This document shows positions 28,501 to 41,200 of a stretch of 64,000 nt of DNA, one piece after another (the stretch's first letter is position 1; the number at the start of each line of letters is the position of its first letter). This stretch comes from Antedon mediterranea. Lineage: Eukaryota > Echinodermata > Crinoidea > Comatulida > Antedonidae. The DNA lies in the NCBI RefSeq assembly GCF_964355755.1, contig NC_092673.1:3911001-3975000 (forward strand), written 5' to 3'. The position numbers and the translations under genes are program-made. Under the pieces are notes generated by a model. That model was not told where the DNA came from and ran no database searches. It worked only from the letters and a program-made list of their open reading frames with translations.

Positions 28501-31500
28501 TGTTTTCATAATTCCATTAACCTTCAAAAACAATTTTCTTCACACAGTTGCAATACTTAACATTAATTATTTATCAGAAGTTGTGAATTCATAGACAGAC
28601 AAGCACTTTTATACCAATTTATTTCGATGAGAATATCAAAACTTATGATTAATTCATGTATGCACATTTGAGTTTCCAAGGATATTTTTGTTGGTGGAAT
28701 ATTAAATAATGTTTTAGGCAATTATGAAATTTATGTGAATAGCATAACAGTTATTGAATTATCAAGGTTAACAAGATATTAAATAATATTAAAGGTTTAT
28801 ATTTTTTATTGAGGCTTTGATGTAATGTTTACAGTGGTTTTTGACAGAAAACTCCCTAATGATATGTCAAGCTACAACTTCATATGATTAATGTGTCCTC
28901 CCAACCTACATTCCCTCCTTTTCCCACCTTCTCTCTTCCCTCCCCACATTGTCTCCTTTCTCCCCACCTTCTTCCCTCCCCCACCTCCCTACCTTCTTTC
29001 CCCCTTCTACCTTCTCTTCTCCTTCCCATCTTCTTTCCTCCTTCCCACCTTCTCTTCCCATCCCACCTAATTTCCTTCTCCTAACCCTCTCTTTCTTCCC
29101 TGCCCACCCTCTCTTTCTTCCCTGCTCACCCTCTCTTTCTTCTTCTTCCCCAACATTTAAAATGAATTCGTATACTCATAGATGTTATTCCTGAAACAGT
29201 ATCTGTGATATTTAAAAAAAAACAAAAAAAGATATTATAACTGATGTTAGAAATATACAGTATACAAGAGGAAATTACTTAAATATTATTGAATTTAAGC
29301 CTAATGTTTATAGCATTGGTTATTACTTGCAGTCAGTTGATTGTTTCAATAAGGCTAAAAACATGTAAAGGAAATTACGATATTATTATTGCATTTGGAG
29401 TTGATGTTTTTCTTATTGTTTCAATGATCTTTCGATTTTATGAAATGCTGAAACCAATGCACAGGAAATTACTTAAAGTATTATTACATGATATTACTGA
29501 TTTAAAACATAATAAAATATCTTTTTGGTACACAGCTACTAAAGGAATTAATATTTGGTGTTATAAATGTGTATTGAAATGTATAAAGAAGGAAATCACT
29601 TGTCATTACTTGTTATTGTTTTTATACAAGGCTAGGATTCTCTGGATTTGATTGCAAATAACTACGTGTTTTGATAGTCATATTGTCGCCATAGAAAACA
29701 TTTAGTTCCTTTTAAAGAGATTGTTTTTTTAAATTCTAATGCCATCAATACATTTTCATCAATCTTTATGCTGATTTTAAAACAACTTGTTTTATGTAAA
29801 ATTAATGTATAGGCTTTATAGAGCATACATACATACATTTGTTTTGTTTTTTATATATTTAGACATAGGATAACCATAAGCGAATTCATTCACTATCCTT
29901 TTTAAAGGTAGCAATCCTGTTCATAAGACAAACATACACAAGATGCTCTACATAAACAAACTCTCATTACAAGTCTTTGGGAGTGGAGTTGTAATTTGTC
30001 CTTAGAAAAAAATCCTGACATATGACAGAACTTGAACCCAGGATTGGTAGCCAAGCATCATAACCACCAAACCACAACTCCACTCCATTTCTTGTACTGT
30101 ATATAGAAGTATTTAATCTGATGCTTGGATATAATCACACCCACTAACTTTTGGTAAATTCAGACAAGACTTCTGAATCCATTATGAGTAAAATCGCACC
30201 CCCTAAATTGCGTATCAAGTCTCCATGGGACTATATATGCTATATTCATTTTGCTCTTATAACCACTACAACATTGAGACACCATAATATGCCATAATAT
30301 GCCATAATATATAGTATTTCTCAGGTTGAATTGACATTTATTAACCTGTTTTGAATACTGTTAATTTTTCAGGAAGAAATTTGTACATATGAATTTACAT
30401 CATTTAAAGCAGTTTGCAAGGAAAGATGATCGTGGCTTTTGTCGACACACAGAAGATATTGACTTTTGTGGTCAGGTAAGATATAGATGACAATGAATAT
30501 ATAAATCCAAAATGACATATGCTGTGGGCATCAGTGACTGGATATCAATGGAGATACAAAAAAAAAAAAAAATCAAAACGATAAAGTAAAACAGCCAGAA
30601 ACAGGCACATGAATTCTAAAACGCCCTGTGATATACTGAAATTTAATTAATTAATTAATTAATTAACTTGAAACGATAAAGATGAGCAAATCTGTGAATT
30701 GTGTGTTCAGTAAAAGAACGACACACATTAAAGAAGAGAATTATTAATTGCAGAGAGATTTGTATTCCTTAATTTTATATTTTCAGTACAGTAAAATCTA
30801 ATTACTTTTTAACAGCAATGCACAATATAGTTCTCAGAAATCAAGGATAGTCATATTAACCATTAAACAAGCCTGCTTTGTGAGAATGTAGTTAGCTGCG
30901 TGCTAATTGCTATTACGGCTTTTATTTGATTAAATGTTTAACACATTCATGTGTTTATGACGCACATCACTAATTTGCACGTTTTATAACCTAAATAATC
31001 CCACTAGTGAAACGTATTAGATGTCATTACATTTCTTAATTGCAAATGCACGTAGTGTTTATGCAAAGTTTTCAATATTTTTATGGCTTGTACTTGATTG
31101 CATGCCTTTCATTGAAAACACTTGTGACAGTGTTTAGGTGTTACTTTAAACAATAATTAATACTTACTTTATAACACTGAACATTTTGTCATTCACATGT
31201 CAAAATGTGTTAATATAAAGCCTAGTCTATCCCAACAAACTTAAAGCTCTGTCTACACTATCACAAACTTTATGTGACAAAAAAATGTGATGTGCTCATG
31301 GACATGATGATGTCATATCACTACCAAATTTAGGCATATCACTACCATATTTGGGCACATTACATTTTTTTTGTCAAAATAGTTTGATAGTATAAACATA
31401 GCTATAGACCATATGCCTTTTCTTGAGCCACTAGTTGAATCTTTAAATTTATGTTTTTCATAAACTCAACCCATCAAGTCTTTGATTTTAACTTTCCAGA

Positions 31501-32257
31501 ACTTTTTTTAATACAAACTTTTTATTTAAGAAATTAAAATATGAGTCAACAATTTATTTTGTTAGGGTCCTGGTACTTTTGAGGAGTCTGACAACGAGGC
31601 GATCCAAGACCTAGCAAATAATCTGTTCTTTGCTCGCAAGTTTTCTTCAAAAGCTAATGATCCTGCCAGAGTGTTTGCTGGTAGGTTGACCAATGGCCTT
31701 TACTACAGCAATATTCAGAGCAAACAGGGCATTAGTGATTCTTTTATAAGGTAATTATTGTATTCGGTTCTCTTTTTAAATTTTAAGCAATAAACAAACA
31801 ATAATAAATAACAATAATAAACAATAATATTGTATTCTACATAGAGCAAAGTAGAGTACTAAAAGGAACAATAGTCACTCCAAACAAAACTTGACCATAG
31901 GTCTTCTGTTGCCCCTACTATTATGATGACGGTCACTTTCATCATATGCTTGACCCTCTATGTGGTATAGTTTAAAATTGGGGTTTGTTTTTTTTTTCAA
32001 TTATACACATACAAATATACATCCTGACTAAAACTACTTTAAATAGAAAACATATTTTTAAATTGTGTAGGCAACTTGCAGAATTAGCATTATCTGAACA
32101 CTATGGACAGAACTGGGAAGACACCATAATGCTGGAATCGATCGTGAAAGTGCGGATGTTCCCCCAAGTGATCCCACTTGATCCGTGCTGTAAACCAATC
32201 TACGGCACCAAGAACCAACTTAATAAGGAGATCAAATACTGGATCGATTTTTCAGCA
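4559..32257 (+). CDS. GT14 catalytic region of the xylosyltransferase-like gene (exons 1-9 of those seen)
   Basis: Nine exons encode residues 1-390 of the visible protein. Exon 4559-4638 gives the first core strand (AKFGFLLLVHTCPECI), matching the position of the family's hydrophobic strand before the IHVD motif; it is separated by a 7.2 kb intron from YVIHVDQRRDE at 11855-11935. Exon 16052-16171 gives VASWGSYDIVRAELE, equivalent to the family segment that contains a WGG. Exon 18894-19008 gives INLSGADLPIRD. Exons 21284-21452 and 24692-24823 give WAVFSR and IIPDESYFMSML. Exon 30373-30475 holds two cysteines (FCRHTEDIDFCGQ) where the family has a cysteine-rich turn, and 31566-31750 gives LFFARKFSS. 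The correspondences are from memory of family sequences, not from an alignment run. Confidence 0.85.
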
Positions 32258-35200
32258 GTAAGTATTTAAAGTATTGCTATGTCTCTGTGAACGTGTCTGC
32301 AACAGTTTAATGAGAAAGTCTACTTTAAGTATTACAAGGGATATTTTGAAAGGAGAATACATTCTGCTTGGTGTGTTGAATGGATGTGTTGCACATCCAG
32401 GTCAGTGCAATTAAAATGTTAGTTGAACTCCTCAAGTTTTGAGCATGGCCTTTTTATCCGAAACTACAGGAAATTTAAAAAATAAAATAAAGAAAAATTT
32501 TGAAACATATCTACAGTAGGATTTGTGAATTATATGGTTAATAGGAGAACTCCTCATTTTGGAAAATTTGTATGTAAAATGAACAAGTGACAGTATATGT
32601 TTTAAGAGTATGGCCAACCCCTATTCAAGGGACACCCCTATTAAGGTGACACTTCGTTTTAGTCCTGAAGATATCCCTTAACTAGATACTTTACTGTGTA
32701 TAATAGGAAAATTTAATTAAAGGTGTTATAGTCTTAGCTACTTTCAGCAGTATAGACATCTTTGATAAACCTTGTGTTCATTAAACACAAAATGCAAATG
32801 CAATCAACAGCAGACCTATGAATGTCATTCCTTGAAATTTAAATTCACACATTTTCACCCAAAATAATTTTATTCAAAACTTCATATTCTTTTACAATTT
32901 TCACATCAAACATTAACATTTCTATCACGAAATATAGAAATAGCTTAAAGACGACAAACTCATAAAATAGAGCTTTATGTTGCTGTTGCAATTTGACGAG
33001 AAAGAAATGTTCATCTTTATGATCTTGTTTCTATGCCGGGTCCATTGTGCATTGCTCAATTTCCTATTGGCCACTCCTATTTGTTTTATTTTTTACAATT
33101 TTACCGCAAATACCAAAATTAAAATTATTCAAATGTGACAGGTGATGACTAGAACCAGGTTTCTCTTTCCGTTGCGGTCAATGTGACTTGAACGCTGTAC
33201 CTTAGGGGTCTATTACTCATTTATCTTAAGTCTATCACAATGTTATTGAGAGTACCACACCTTTGTTTTATGATTGAAAACAACATAATAGTCTCGTGCC
33301 ACTTTCATTTATTCTTTGAAAGGTATAATAAATATGCTAGTTCAGGGGCAATTAATTGTAAATAAATGCCAATCTTTAAAGTAGACAATTACCGCAAAGA
33401 GAAAACAATCTCTTTCTAAACGTTTATAATAATTACAACTGATCGTTTCGTTTTGTTCGTTTATTAAACATTCTACACATATAGTATTAATCAAGTTTGA
33501 TTAACAGAAAGTATGTGTACTGTAGAATGAAGTCTAAATAAAGTTATAGAAAACTTTACTACTAGACCTCTTTTCCATCGCTATAGGGATTTTTCGATAC
33601 TTGGGAGTTTTTTATTTGTGACAGCTTAGGAATTAGGTCATGTCATTTCATAGTGTGCATGCAGACAGCAAGTAAAACTCCTTAAATAAGTTATGGAAAA
33701 CTTTACTAATAGACCACTTCTCCACCTCTATAAAGACTTATCGATACTAGAGAGTTTTTGATGCGACAACTTAGGAATAAGTTAGGTCATGTCAATTCAT
33801 TGTGTGCATGCAGTTAAGCATAGAGGAGGATATACTGTAGATACTGTACTATGATATATCTATGAGTGAAGTTTGGGACGTACTTCCATATTAGGACCGA
33901 CCGACAACGTATAAATGCTCCTTACTAATATTCACCATCGGTAAAGACTAAATAAGTTTATTTATTTATTTCAACAATATTTTACGAGGGTGGTCCATCC
34001 AGCCGAAGGTGATCATTGTGGACTCTAACAAAAATGCAATATGACGAAACATAAACATGTAACAATAACAATTAAAATAAATAAATAATAATAAATGTCT
34101 TAATAAATTCCAATTATTGAACCTCTTTTTATAGACTAATATTACACAAGAAATATTTTAATTAATTTGGTTTATTGATTTTTTTTTTATTGTCTTATTT
34201 AATCACATTATTTTATTAGATAAATAAGACCAGCCAATTCTGATTGATATAACATTATCCAGTTCAGTTCAAAATGTGGATTATTCTCCTAATGATGTCA
34301 ATGTCATTGATTTTTATTGTTTTTATATTATCAATGTCAAATTAAAATAAATATATTCACTTATAAAGTACCGTAGGTTATACTTTTATATGTACCTGCA
34401 TATTATATGATTAGCAATAATTATTGTGAAAGATCAGTGTTATCTAATCTATCGGCCTATCAATCATTTCCAACATGATTACTTATGTAATGGACGTTTA
34501 AAAATGATGGTAGTTCTTTTCTGTGTGGGAATTTGTCTTTTCCTTGTGTGGGAATTTGTCTTTTCCTTGTGTGTTATTTTGTCTTTTCCTTGTGTGGGAT
34601 TTTGTCTTTTACTTGTGTGGGATTTTGTCTTTTCCTTGTGTGGAATTTTGTCTTTTCCCTATGAGGGATTTTTTCTTTTCCCTATGTGTGATTTTGTCTT
34701 TTCCTTGTGTGGGATTTAGTCTTTTCCTTGTGTGGGATTTAGTCTTTTCCTTGTGTGGGATTTAGTCTTTTCCTTGTGTGGGATTTAGTCTTTTCCTTGT
34801 GTGGGATTTTGTCTTTTCCTTGTGTGGGATTTAGTCTTTTCCTTGTGTGGGATTTAATCTTTTCTTTCGTCTTTCCCTGTGTGAGGTTTGCAAGGATTTC
34901 AATATTGACTACTTTAAAAAAGCACGTAATATTATAAAAGGATTCTTAATTCTTTGCAGTAATTTTGAAATACTGTACTGTACTCTACAACATATGTATG
35001 TTACATAAATATTTTATAATATGTTATCATTTCCAATTTTCAAATGTTTTTCCAACATATCAAATTACAAAACAAAAATATAATAATTTTTATGGTACTT
35101 GCGCATGTGATATTATAAAAATATTCTTCATTTTTATCAGTTTGCAATTAATTTTGAAATACTGTACTTAAACATATGTATGTTGTATACATAACTACTA

Positions 35201-38200
35201 TATAAATCCAAAGGCAAATTACAGAAAATAATGAAAATGCTGTGGGTATCAGTGGCTGGATCTCAATGGAGACTCGGATACAAAATAAAATAAGCAAAAA
35301 GCTAAATCAAAACGATAAAGTAAAACAGCCAAAAAACATAGCAGAGCTCTCGGGCAACACTAGCCCTTCATCAGTGCATGTGATATATATATATATAAAT
35401 ATTATATAATAATGTTTTATGAATTGCTTGGAATTTTACTATGTGTGACAGCAACTGTAAAGGATGCAGTTATGAATAATAAAACATATCATTTCTATGT
35501 GTTCTTACCATACTCATATTATAATACGTTGTCAGCATATTAAATCAAACCCATATTTAGGAATATCTATGATGAATCAACTTTAAGAAACTGTATGACA
35601 CTCGGCCGGGTACTCGGCATATTCCTGGCAGCTAGATGATGATTTTTCCTTATTTTTTTTATTTATTTCATTTCATTTATTCTTTATTTTGTCATTTTCG
35701 TACATATAAAAATATAACATATAAAAAAATGTTGCTTTATCTTTTATAAATAATAATAATCAAAAAACAAGTAAGAAAATACAAACCATTGAATGTACCA
35801 CTTCAAATACGTAATATAATCACTGTTCTAGTTTCTTGCCAGAAAATAGTACGCAATATCAAGATTACAGAGAGAGGAAATTGATGATCTCTACATTGTA
35901 TTTGGTTTCGCATTAGGCTAGTTCTCGAGGGTGGAATAATAGATATTCGAAGGCTGATTGAAAATAATTATCTGATCTTGTTTTTTTTGTATTGCGTAAT
36001 AATAGGTTCCAGATGCGTATGGTGATCGTCTGCAGCCACTGTTCATTTTCCTTTCCCTAAGAATTTCGATATAAATAAAAAATTTAATTTGTTTGTAATA
36101 CAAATTCTTAACAAAAAGGGAGGTACAGCTCTAAACCCTATATTTGTTTGTGTCTTATTTCTATCTTAGAACCAGAAATTATATGTACACACCTCATTGG
36201 TGACAGTGATGATTTTATATTTTCTCCTTGCGTCGTGTTTGTTTAATTAGTTGATTTGTATTATATTTTGTAAAATTTATCTTTTGCCTGAATAAATAAT
36301 AATAATAATTATTATTATTAGTAATAAAATACACATATTTTATAGTACTCTTATATAATTAAAACAACAGATACCGTAGATAGATTTTTATCAGTTAGCT
36401 GAAATTAAATAATACTAGATGGCACGCTCGCTTCGCTCGCGTACCATCTAGGTCGTGCCCACAGATGGTTCTCGAATACACAGTATTTTCCAGCGAGAAA
36501 ATAATGGAGATTTCAAATGTACGTACTGCAGGACTATAATACATTGTCGTTTACAGAAACGAATAAATATACACGATGATTTATGTAGTCAGCTAAAATT
36601 AGCACCCTGGGAATTACTTCCGAGAGAGAAACAAAATGAGTCAAATTTTTTTATTTGGACTCATTTAAACAAACCCAATTTGTGTTTTGTATGTAACATT
36701 AAGGGTTGAGGGATGGGGGAAGAAGATAGGTACAAAGAGGAAACATTTTAAAATATATTCTTATCCACTCAGTAACGAAATATTGTTTTTAATGTTTTAT
36801 AGGCCTATAAATAATATACCACTAAATACAGTAAAACATTTACGTACGATTTAATACTTTGTTAAAACTCTCACTGTCATAGTCTATTGAAATAGTAAAG
36901 TACATGTAACGATACACGTACCACTACGTACGTTTATATATTTTTAAATTATTAATTAATACAAACGTTGAGAAGCAACTGTCAGTAATAACGTTTATTT
37001 ATTTGTATATTATATGTTTATAATCTAACAATACCTTAACAGTATTGTACAGCATTGCAATACTATTTATGTTTATTCTCCAAGGGGGCCCATAAATCTA
37101 AATCTATACCTCTATGGTTAAACCAAATAATTTGGAATGTTCCATTCATCACAAATCAATACATTTGTAAAAACGTATATTACATGTATCAAAATAGCAT
37201 TTTTTAAAGAAAATCGGCCTGTCTTCAACATCATGATGCTGTACTCGAACTGTTCAACCGGTTTTCAGCTATTAAAAACAATTATCGTAGGAGGAGATAG
37301 GAAAATGCGAAGCATCCTCGTATTATTGTGTGCGGGTATTTTTCAAATTGACATCCATTAGACAGTGTATACCACGATCGGAAAACACCCCTATTTGGGG
37401 CAAATCTTTGAACCTAAATTCGTTTTAATCGTCAATAACTAATTATCGAACTCAATTTAATTAGTAAACAGGGTTACATCAGGCGGTTAAAATTAGAACC
37501 GAAAGTACGAACCAACTTTATATACCATCGCGTAAACATTCTAGAAATAACGCACGATTTACCGATTTTTGCCCTTACGTAAATTTATATATAGATACAA
37601 GTAATATGATATTACAGCAATTTAAAGATAAAACATTTCAATTTTTGATTTTAATTTAATTAATTTAATACATATGCATGCTTTATGTTTTTTCTCACAT
37701 GCTAATAAAGTTCTCTTTTATAAAATTGAAAGGTTGATATTGTTATTTTTTCTATATAAATCAGTGTTTCATTTGAAGATTCCAAGTGATATTATTTCAT
37801 AAACAATATCATATACTGTAGAAAGCTTTTAAACAGTAAATGTATTAATAAGCTGGAACTCAAGACCAATCTGTGTCATGCCATTGTTTTTGCTGCGATT
37901 TCTTAACCCTAGTTATTTGCGGCAGCATCACTAATAGGCTGATTCTAGTGTTACGTCAGCATCAGACGTTTATGACGTCCATATTCGGTAAAAAAAAACT
38001 TAAGATAATCACCATGATTAAATTTACGAAGGAAATTAAGTCCCCTAAGGCTTCAATTGTGTCTTGTATGTAACTTAGATACGTTGATTAATTGTTATCT
38101 GGAAGTTTTTTTTAGATACTGATTTTTAATTTCCTTTAAATAATGATTAATTTAAAATAGATTACCGTATAGAACTTATGCAGTATCAAATGACAGATTT

Positions 38201-41200
38201 TGGTCCATCATTGGGATAAATGCTTTTTTCATTACATATCTGTAGATTAATTTAATTTAGTCATTTAGGACATCCCTGTTGAAATACTTAGTTTATAATT
38301 AAATTCTAAGTACCTAAGGAATGATTATCAAGATACAAAATTTGACATTCTTCAAATTGGTCCAACTTAATCTTGTGATGATGTTGTATAGAAGAGTAAA
38401 TATGTATGTAAAATATTAACGCCTTGCCGATCATTCAAAAGCGTTTTCGAATAAAGTTTGAATTTATAAAAAAGTTTACTTGCACATTGCATTTAAATCA
38501 GCAGCACATGTTCTTAAAATACATTACTAATTATTTACAATTCCAAAGTTATGTTAAAACAGTAAATTGAACTAAATAGAAATTAGGTAATATATTAAAA
38601 AGAATGTAACAATCAGATTCTTAACTCATAGTTGTAAAATGTACATTTCAGAAAACCTATTCCAAAGCTCTATCTACACTATTAAACTTTTTGTGTCAAA
38701 AAAATGTTATGTGCCCATATATGGACATGATAATGTCATATCACTACCATATTTAAGCATATCACTACCATATTTGGGCACATGACTAGTTTGATAGTTT
38801 AGACAGAGCTTAAGATAGTAATGATTTTCAACTATAAGATGTTTGTATTTATGTTGACGTTTTGAATTCTGTTTTTTCATTGTTTGTGTTGCTATTTTAC
38901 TAAATAAAATCGTATTTTGCAGGTTGAAGTTGTTGGTGGACAGAGAAAGTTCTTCCGAGCGTCGTTGGTATGTACAGTATTTATAAATCCTGAAATGTTT
39001 ATCTGAAAAGGAACCTAATTCTCTGCAATAGTCTACATTCTGCCAAACTTTTATCCAAATAGAAATAGGTCTCTTTTAATGCAGAACACTGTATTCTCTG
39101 TTTTTTCTTTCTCTTTTTTGATCGACAACAATGTCATTATAATAAACATCTGTCCTTGTAATGATTGTCTGATAAATAACACAGATTTCCACCTTAACAA
39201 GATTTAAATATGTTTGAAAGCTAATCAAATCTGACATTTAAATTCTGCAAATCTAAATAGTTACAGCGCTTAAATTAATTAACAATAATATTGTGTTTAT
39301 ATAGTTGTGTAGTGTGTACGGTAGTTGTGTTTAATGATTATTATGAGTTAAAGAGGTTAAAGATACTAGCTGCTTAACTTTAACTTTATTTATGGCCTAA
39401 TTACCCTGTCAATCATAGATGTAATGGTTGATGTGGGTGGGTTATTATCTATGCTATTTATCTACTAGCTCTTCAATTAAGCCCTTTAAAGTCCTTTATA
39501 ATGTCAGAGTATGAATATGTTAGGTTATTGCTTTTTTGTGTAAACACACCATTTGTATAGGTTTTCTCCAAGAAGATGGATTTTTTGAGTGTTTTTATCC
39601 TTAAGCTCTGTCTACACTATCAAACAAGTTTGACAAAAAAAGTGTGATGTGCTCAATTATGGTAGTGATATGTCATTGTGTCCATATGGACACATCACAT
39701 TTTATTGTCACATAAAGTTTGATAGTGTAGACAGTGCTTTAGAGAGATAATATGTCCTTTGAAATGTGTATGACAACCACAATTCATGCCTTCTTCTATT
39801 ATTAGTACATTATATATTAGGAGTAGTCTTCCAAAGTCTCACAACAATCCCAGAAGTTTCCAAATATGTAATCTCCTCTCTGCTGCCAAAGGTGACATTT
39901 TTCATGATTGTTTTGGATATGCAAAACATCCCATCAGTACATATACCATTAAGCATAGGTCCTTTTAATTTTTCCAAGTTGGGACCTATGATTAGGCACT
40001 TTATGTCCTAGTATAGTATAAAGGCCAATTTACACAGACAAGCGGTAATGTTAATAAAAATATAGAATCTATGTTATTCCTTATGACCATTTACACACAA
40101 CGTGGAGCGAATGGGGCGGTTTCCGCTCAGGATAGATACAGTACTGCCCGTTCACATGTTTTTATATTAGACATTTTACTTTTCTTTTTCAAACAATTTT
40201 ACAAATCAATGTTTTTATATGTGAATAAAGTGATTGGTCAAACTTTGTCAAGAAGCTATGGGATTTTCTGCTTACCGTTGTCTGAGTAAATTAGCCTTAA
40301 CAGTTACGTTTAGTTAAAAAGTATTTGTACAGTATATTCCTTATATTAATCTTGTTCCTGTTCTTATTTCTTTTGTAGCTTCCACAGAGTCGTACACAGT
40401 GTTATAGCCGAGGACATTTAAAAGGACTCCATATTACAACGATTCCGTTAAATAAGAAAAGGTTTGCATTTTATTATTAAATCAGGTTTTTACTATACTT
40501 GATGTTCAAGTAAATGTAGTGATTTTGGATATGCCGGCCCACCCCCACATTGAAAACAAAATTTCAGGGGTAAGATATGTTCAAGTACTGACCCGTGTTT
40601 TGTTGACCTATCTTAATATATATTATTTTGCATGCAAATTTAGAGATGGGTGTGGTAGTAAGAACCAACCAATTATATTAGGAAAACAAAAAAAAAAATA
40701 TAATGCAGATTTCAAAGGATAATAATAACCTGTAATATAATAAATAACATAAAATAATCATATTTCCAATAATCATTTACCATTTTAAAAGATAAAAGTA
40801 AGATATATTTTCATTTGTTTTTTAACATTAACAAATTCCAGACTATACCAGGTGGATTATGGGTTCAGAAGGTAACACAAAATGACAACAGTTTTTAGTA
40901 TTTTTACATTTTACAGTTTTTTCTGTTAATTTTATTTTCCTTTTCTAATTTTTTTGATTTTTTAATTGATGACCCATTTGGTTATTTTGGGTATTTTAAA
41001 ATTTAAATGTTAATAGATTCATTATGTCGATTTTTAAATACATTTTCAGGACTAATTTAAAAAATGATCCAGATAAGCTAAACATTGAAAACACGTAAAA
41101 TATTACCAATAACAACGATTAAAAAATTGCTATAACGAGAAATTGAGTTCAGAGGTTAACAAGTGGTAGTTTTATATTTCAAACCATTATTGTTTTACAA

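Noticed and set aside
28884-29194. Pro/Ser/Phe-rich open readings
   Set aside because: Compositional effect of the pyrimidine tract.
29289-29651. 120-codon hydrophobic + strand open stretch
   Set aside because: Starts at TTG, AT-rich composition, no family resemblance, inside an intron; likely chance.
34426-34937. Hydrophobic Cys/Phe-rich open readings
   Set aside because: Translation of the 23-bp TGTGTGGGATTTTGTCTTTT minisatellite.
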